Shown here: piece after piece, positions 62,119-64,000 of the stretch
How positions within the stretch are numbered: position 1 is the stretch's first letter
How the letters are laid out: every line of letters begins with the position of its first letter
Origin: Bacteroidota bacterium
GTDB taxonomy: Bacteria; Bacteroidota; Bacteroidia; Chitinophagales; LD1
Reading direction: 5' to 3'
NCBI GenBank assembly: GCA_947475165.1
Contig: CANJLD010000001.1
Coordinates: 248,001 to 312,000, forward strand
Length of the DNA: 64,000 nucleotides
The notes under the pieces: generated by a model
Databases searched by the model: none
What the model saw: the letters and a program-made list of their open reading frames with translations, nothing else
Told to the model about the DNA's origin: nothing
Program-made: the position numbers and the translations under genes

Positions 62119-62651
62119 TATGAAGCCTGAGCTAAGCCAAACTCGCTTACCACCTGTTCCACCCATTGCAATGTTCTTTGTTCGGTTAAGTCATCCTGAT
62201 TATCGGTATCTAAACACAAACCAACAAATTGGTCGCCACGCTGAGCTTTGCTAAAATCGTGCTCGTATCCGTTAACGCTTGTAAGCCCGATGAGCATTCC
62301 GTTTTTCTTTTCTACCAGTTCGGCAAATAAGCCGAGTGCATCGCAGAAATAAGAAGCGTAGCCGTATTGGTCGCCTAAACCGAAGAAGGCTACTGTTTTG
62401 CCGGTGAAGTCAATCTGCTCCATTTCGGAGATATAGCTTTCCCAATCACCTTGCAGTTCGCCATCGTACCAGGTGGGCATGCCGAGAATAAGCAGATTGT
62501 AATTTGCCATATCCTCTGCCTTCTTCTTGTAAATCTCCTGCACGTCAACTTCGCCAGCGCCAATTTTGGCTTCTACTAATTCTTTGATTCTTTTTGCGAC
62601 TCTCTCTGTATTACCGGTATCAGTACCGTAGAACAATCCAATCTTTGCCAT
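62118..62651 (-). CDS. fldA: Flavodoxin
   Basis: A 177-residue long-chain flavodoxin. The FMN phosphate loop is GTDTGNTERVAKRI, the 50s loop GMPTWYDGELQGDWESY and the 90s loop GLGDQYGYASYFCDALGLF; all are well kept. It carries low-potential electrons and may replace ferredoxin under iron limitation. It lies 6 bases after the S41 peptidase gene on the same strand, hence probably the last gene of that unit. Confidence 0.93.
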   Translation of the reverse strand: MAKIGLFYGTDTGNTERVAKRIKELVEAKIGAGEVDVQEIYKKKAEDMANYNLLILGMPTWYDGELQGDWESYISEMEQIDFTGKTVAFFGLGDQYGYASYFCDALGLFAELVEKKNGMLIGLTSVNGYEHDFSKAQRGDQFVGLCLDTDNQDDLTEQRTLQWVEQVVSEFGLAQAS

Positions 62652-62657
62652 CTTGTT

Positions 62658-64000
62658 TTATTTTGTTACAACTTTTACTTTATGTTTTGTTTTTTCCTTT
62701 TTACCGATTTTCGGTTTTTCGGTATCTTCTTTTAATTCTTCTTTAGGTTTAAGCACTTCGAATTTGCGGTTGTTATTCATAACCTCTACAGCCTTTGCAA
62801 AAACATTATTTACGGTAGAATTTATAACCCGGTAAAACATACCGGCATCGAATAAGTTTCTGCCGATGGTGGCTTTTAAGCGCGCCTTAATCAGTCTGTC
62901 AGATTTTGCAAAGTCGCGCTCGAAGTTGATAACAGAATCGTTCTTCACTGTTCCGAAATATTGCCAGAAAGTTTTCGGGTTCATGCCTTCTTTCAACTTA
63001 AGCGCACTGTCTGCTACAGCAGCATTCAGGTATTGAGCGAGAATGATGGTGTCAATTTCAAATTGATAGAAGAACGAATCGGCAGACGGATATAGCTGGT
63101 GAAGTTCTGCGCGGTTCTTATCTACAAACTCTAAACAGAATTTGTTTTCAACTCCTTTGCGGATAAGCTGATTGAAAAGCGGAGAATTAGCGCTGGTATC
63201 TATAGGCACAAAGAAATCTGCCTGCACACCACCACCCCCATAAACATCTCTGCCGTTACCGGTGTGATAACGCAGTGAGTCAGCATACTTGAAAGTATCT
63301 TTTCCGAAAAGCTCGCCCGATTCTAAACGCTCTTTGTAGTCATCGCGGTAATCTTTGTTACCAGTGCCGTATGGTTTTTGAATACAGCGTCCGCTTGGGA
63401 TGTAGTAGTGAGCGGTAGTTAATTTCAATTGCGAGCCATCGGAAAGTGTAAATGGTTTTTGCACTAATCCTTTTCCGAAAGTTCTTCTGCCTACTAATAA
63501 GCCACGGTCGTTATCCTGAATGCAGCCGGAGAGGATTTCTGCTGCTGATGCAGAGCCTTCATCAATCATCACCACTACTTTGCCATCTTTAAAGAAACCG
63601 CGGTTGTTAGAGAAGTAAGGCTGATAGCTGGAGTGAACGCCCTGTGTGTAAACAATCAGTTTGTTATCACCTAAGAACTGGTTGCACATATCAACGGCTG
63701 TATAGAGATAGCCGCCTACGTTGCCTTGCAAATCAAGAATCAAATCTTTCATGCCCTGCGTGCGCAGTCTGTCGATTGCCTGACTGAACTCTTGAAGAGA
63801 AGTAGCGGAGAATCTTTCTAAACGAACATACCCCACACCCGGTTTCACCATGTAAGAAGCAGTGATACTGTAAATAGGAATTTTGTCGCGGGTAATGGTA
63901 AACTCAATCAGGTTGCGTTCGCCCTGACGCATCATGCTTACGTGCACTTTGGTGCCTTTAGGTCCGCGGAGTCTTTTAATTACTCCTTCGTTTTCAATTT
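62658..64000 (-). CDS. S41 family C-terminal processing peptidase, partial (N-terminus beyond the window)
   Basis: The frame runs to the last base; an internal GTG at 63947 is not the start because the PDZ-like sequence GVIKRLRGPKGTKVHVSMM continues upstream. The catalytic domain has VRLERFSATSLQEFSQAIDR, LILDLQGNVGGYLYTAV, the nucleophile Ser in IDEGSASAAEILSG and the Lys in GRRTFGKGLVQ, followed by a long C-terminal segment ending KKEKTKHKVKVVTK. CtpA-like enzymes process C-termini of periplasmic proteins; the missing part should hold the signal peptide and the first half of the PDZ domain. Confidence 0.9.
   Translation of the reverse strand, partial: IENEGVIKRLRGPKGTKVHVSMMRQGERNLIEFTITRDKIPIYSITASYMVKPGVGYVRLERFSATSLQEFSQAIDRLRTQGMKDLILDLQGNVGGYLYTAVDMCNQFLGDNKLIVYTQGVHSSYQPYFSNNRGFFKDGKVVVMIDEGSASAAEILSGCIQDNDRGLLVGRRTFGKGLVQKPFTLSDGSQLKLTTAHYYIPSGRCIQKPYGTGNKDYRDDYKERLESGELFGKDTFKYADSLRYHTGNGRDVYGGGGVQADFFVPIDTSANSPLFNQLIRKGVENKFCLEFVDKNRAELHQLYPSADSFFYQFEIDTIILAQYLNAAVADSALKLKEGMNPKTFWQYFGTVKNDSVINFERDFAKSDRLIKARLKATIGRNLFDAGMFYRVINSTVNNVFAKAVEVMNNNRKFEVLKPKEELKEDTEKPKIGKKEKTKHKVKVVTK

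Overview
The window is a stretch of chromosome from a member of the phylum Bacteroidota, most like the Chitinophagales/Sphingobacteriales side. The evidence is seen directly: several secreted proteins end in type IX secretion system (T9SS) sorting domains, one very large protein is built of SprB-type repeats, there are two TonB-dependent receptors with CarboxypepD_reg-like N-termini, lipoproteins carry short Bacteroidota-style lipoboxes, and several genes have promoters of the TTG-N19-TAnnTTTG type. Base composition is moderate, with AT-rich intergenic DNA. I see no rRNA, tRNA, CRISPR array, transposase or prophage.

Layout. 0-8.7 kb: the end of an HTH-domain protein, cinA, a saccharopine-dehydrogenase-like reductase, a hydrolase, a PAP2-type phosphatase, an acyltransferase, a secreted subtilase, and a lipoprotein coupled to mnmA. 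9-13 kb: a giant SprB-repeat adhesin and a DUF5522 mini-protein. 13.1-19.2 kb: a minus-strand run of a secreted M4 metalloprotease, a DUF2520 protein, a UbiA prenyltransferase, Maf and a PLP enzyme. 19.4-29.5 kb: a DUF255 thioredoxin-domain protein, a CotH-domain T9SS protein, a TonB receptor, a membrane protein and a cold-shock protein separated by 7-nt tandem arrays, and a photolyase. 30-41 kb: pyrG, a second TonB receptor, a PhoD-like phosphatase, a lipid A acyltransferase, a DEAD-box helicase, a fatty-acid desaturase and a type II NADH dehydrogenase. 42-48 kb: a tripartite RND efflux operon. 48-55.5 kb: DoxX, miaE, a PAS histidine kinase, an alpha-oxoamine synthase and rpsA. 56-64 kb: a regulatory-domain protein, a T9SS propeller protein with a truncated paralog beside it, two secreted unknowns, an M42 peptidase, a flavodoxin and an S41 peptidase that runs off the end.

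Most genes are housekeeping or cell-envelope genes. Working sets are the efflux operon (adaptor, pump, outer-membrane factor), the secreted T9SS cargo (two proteases, an adhesin, a CotH protein and a propeller), and membrane-lipid genes (UbiA, desaturase, two acyltransferases).

The most unusual content is non-coding. Three separate intergenic regions (39.4-39.6, 41.4-41.7 and 55.7-56.05 kb) hold degenerate tandem arrays with three different consensus sequences but the same 21-nt period, kept almost without indels over about 7, 15 and 17 units. In the first array several units can fold into a hairpin whose stem changes by paired substitutions. Arrays of exactly 7 nt, one third of that period, start immediately after the stop codons of three consecutive genes and also occur inside at least three coding regions. 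The palindrome ACCGGT is about ten times more frequent than composition predicts and is used in all three reading frames. Several REP/MITE-like palindromic elements and three gene remnants complete the picture.
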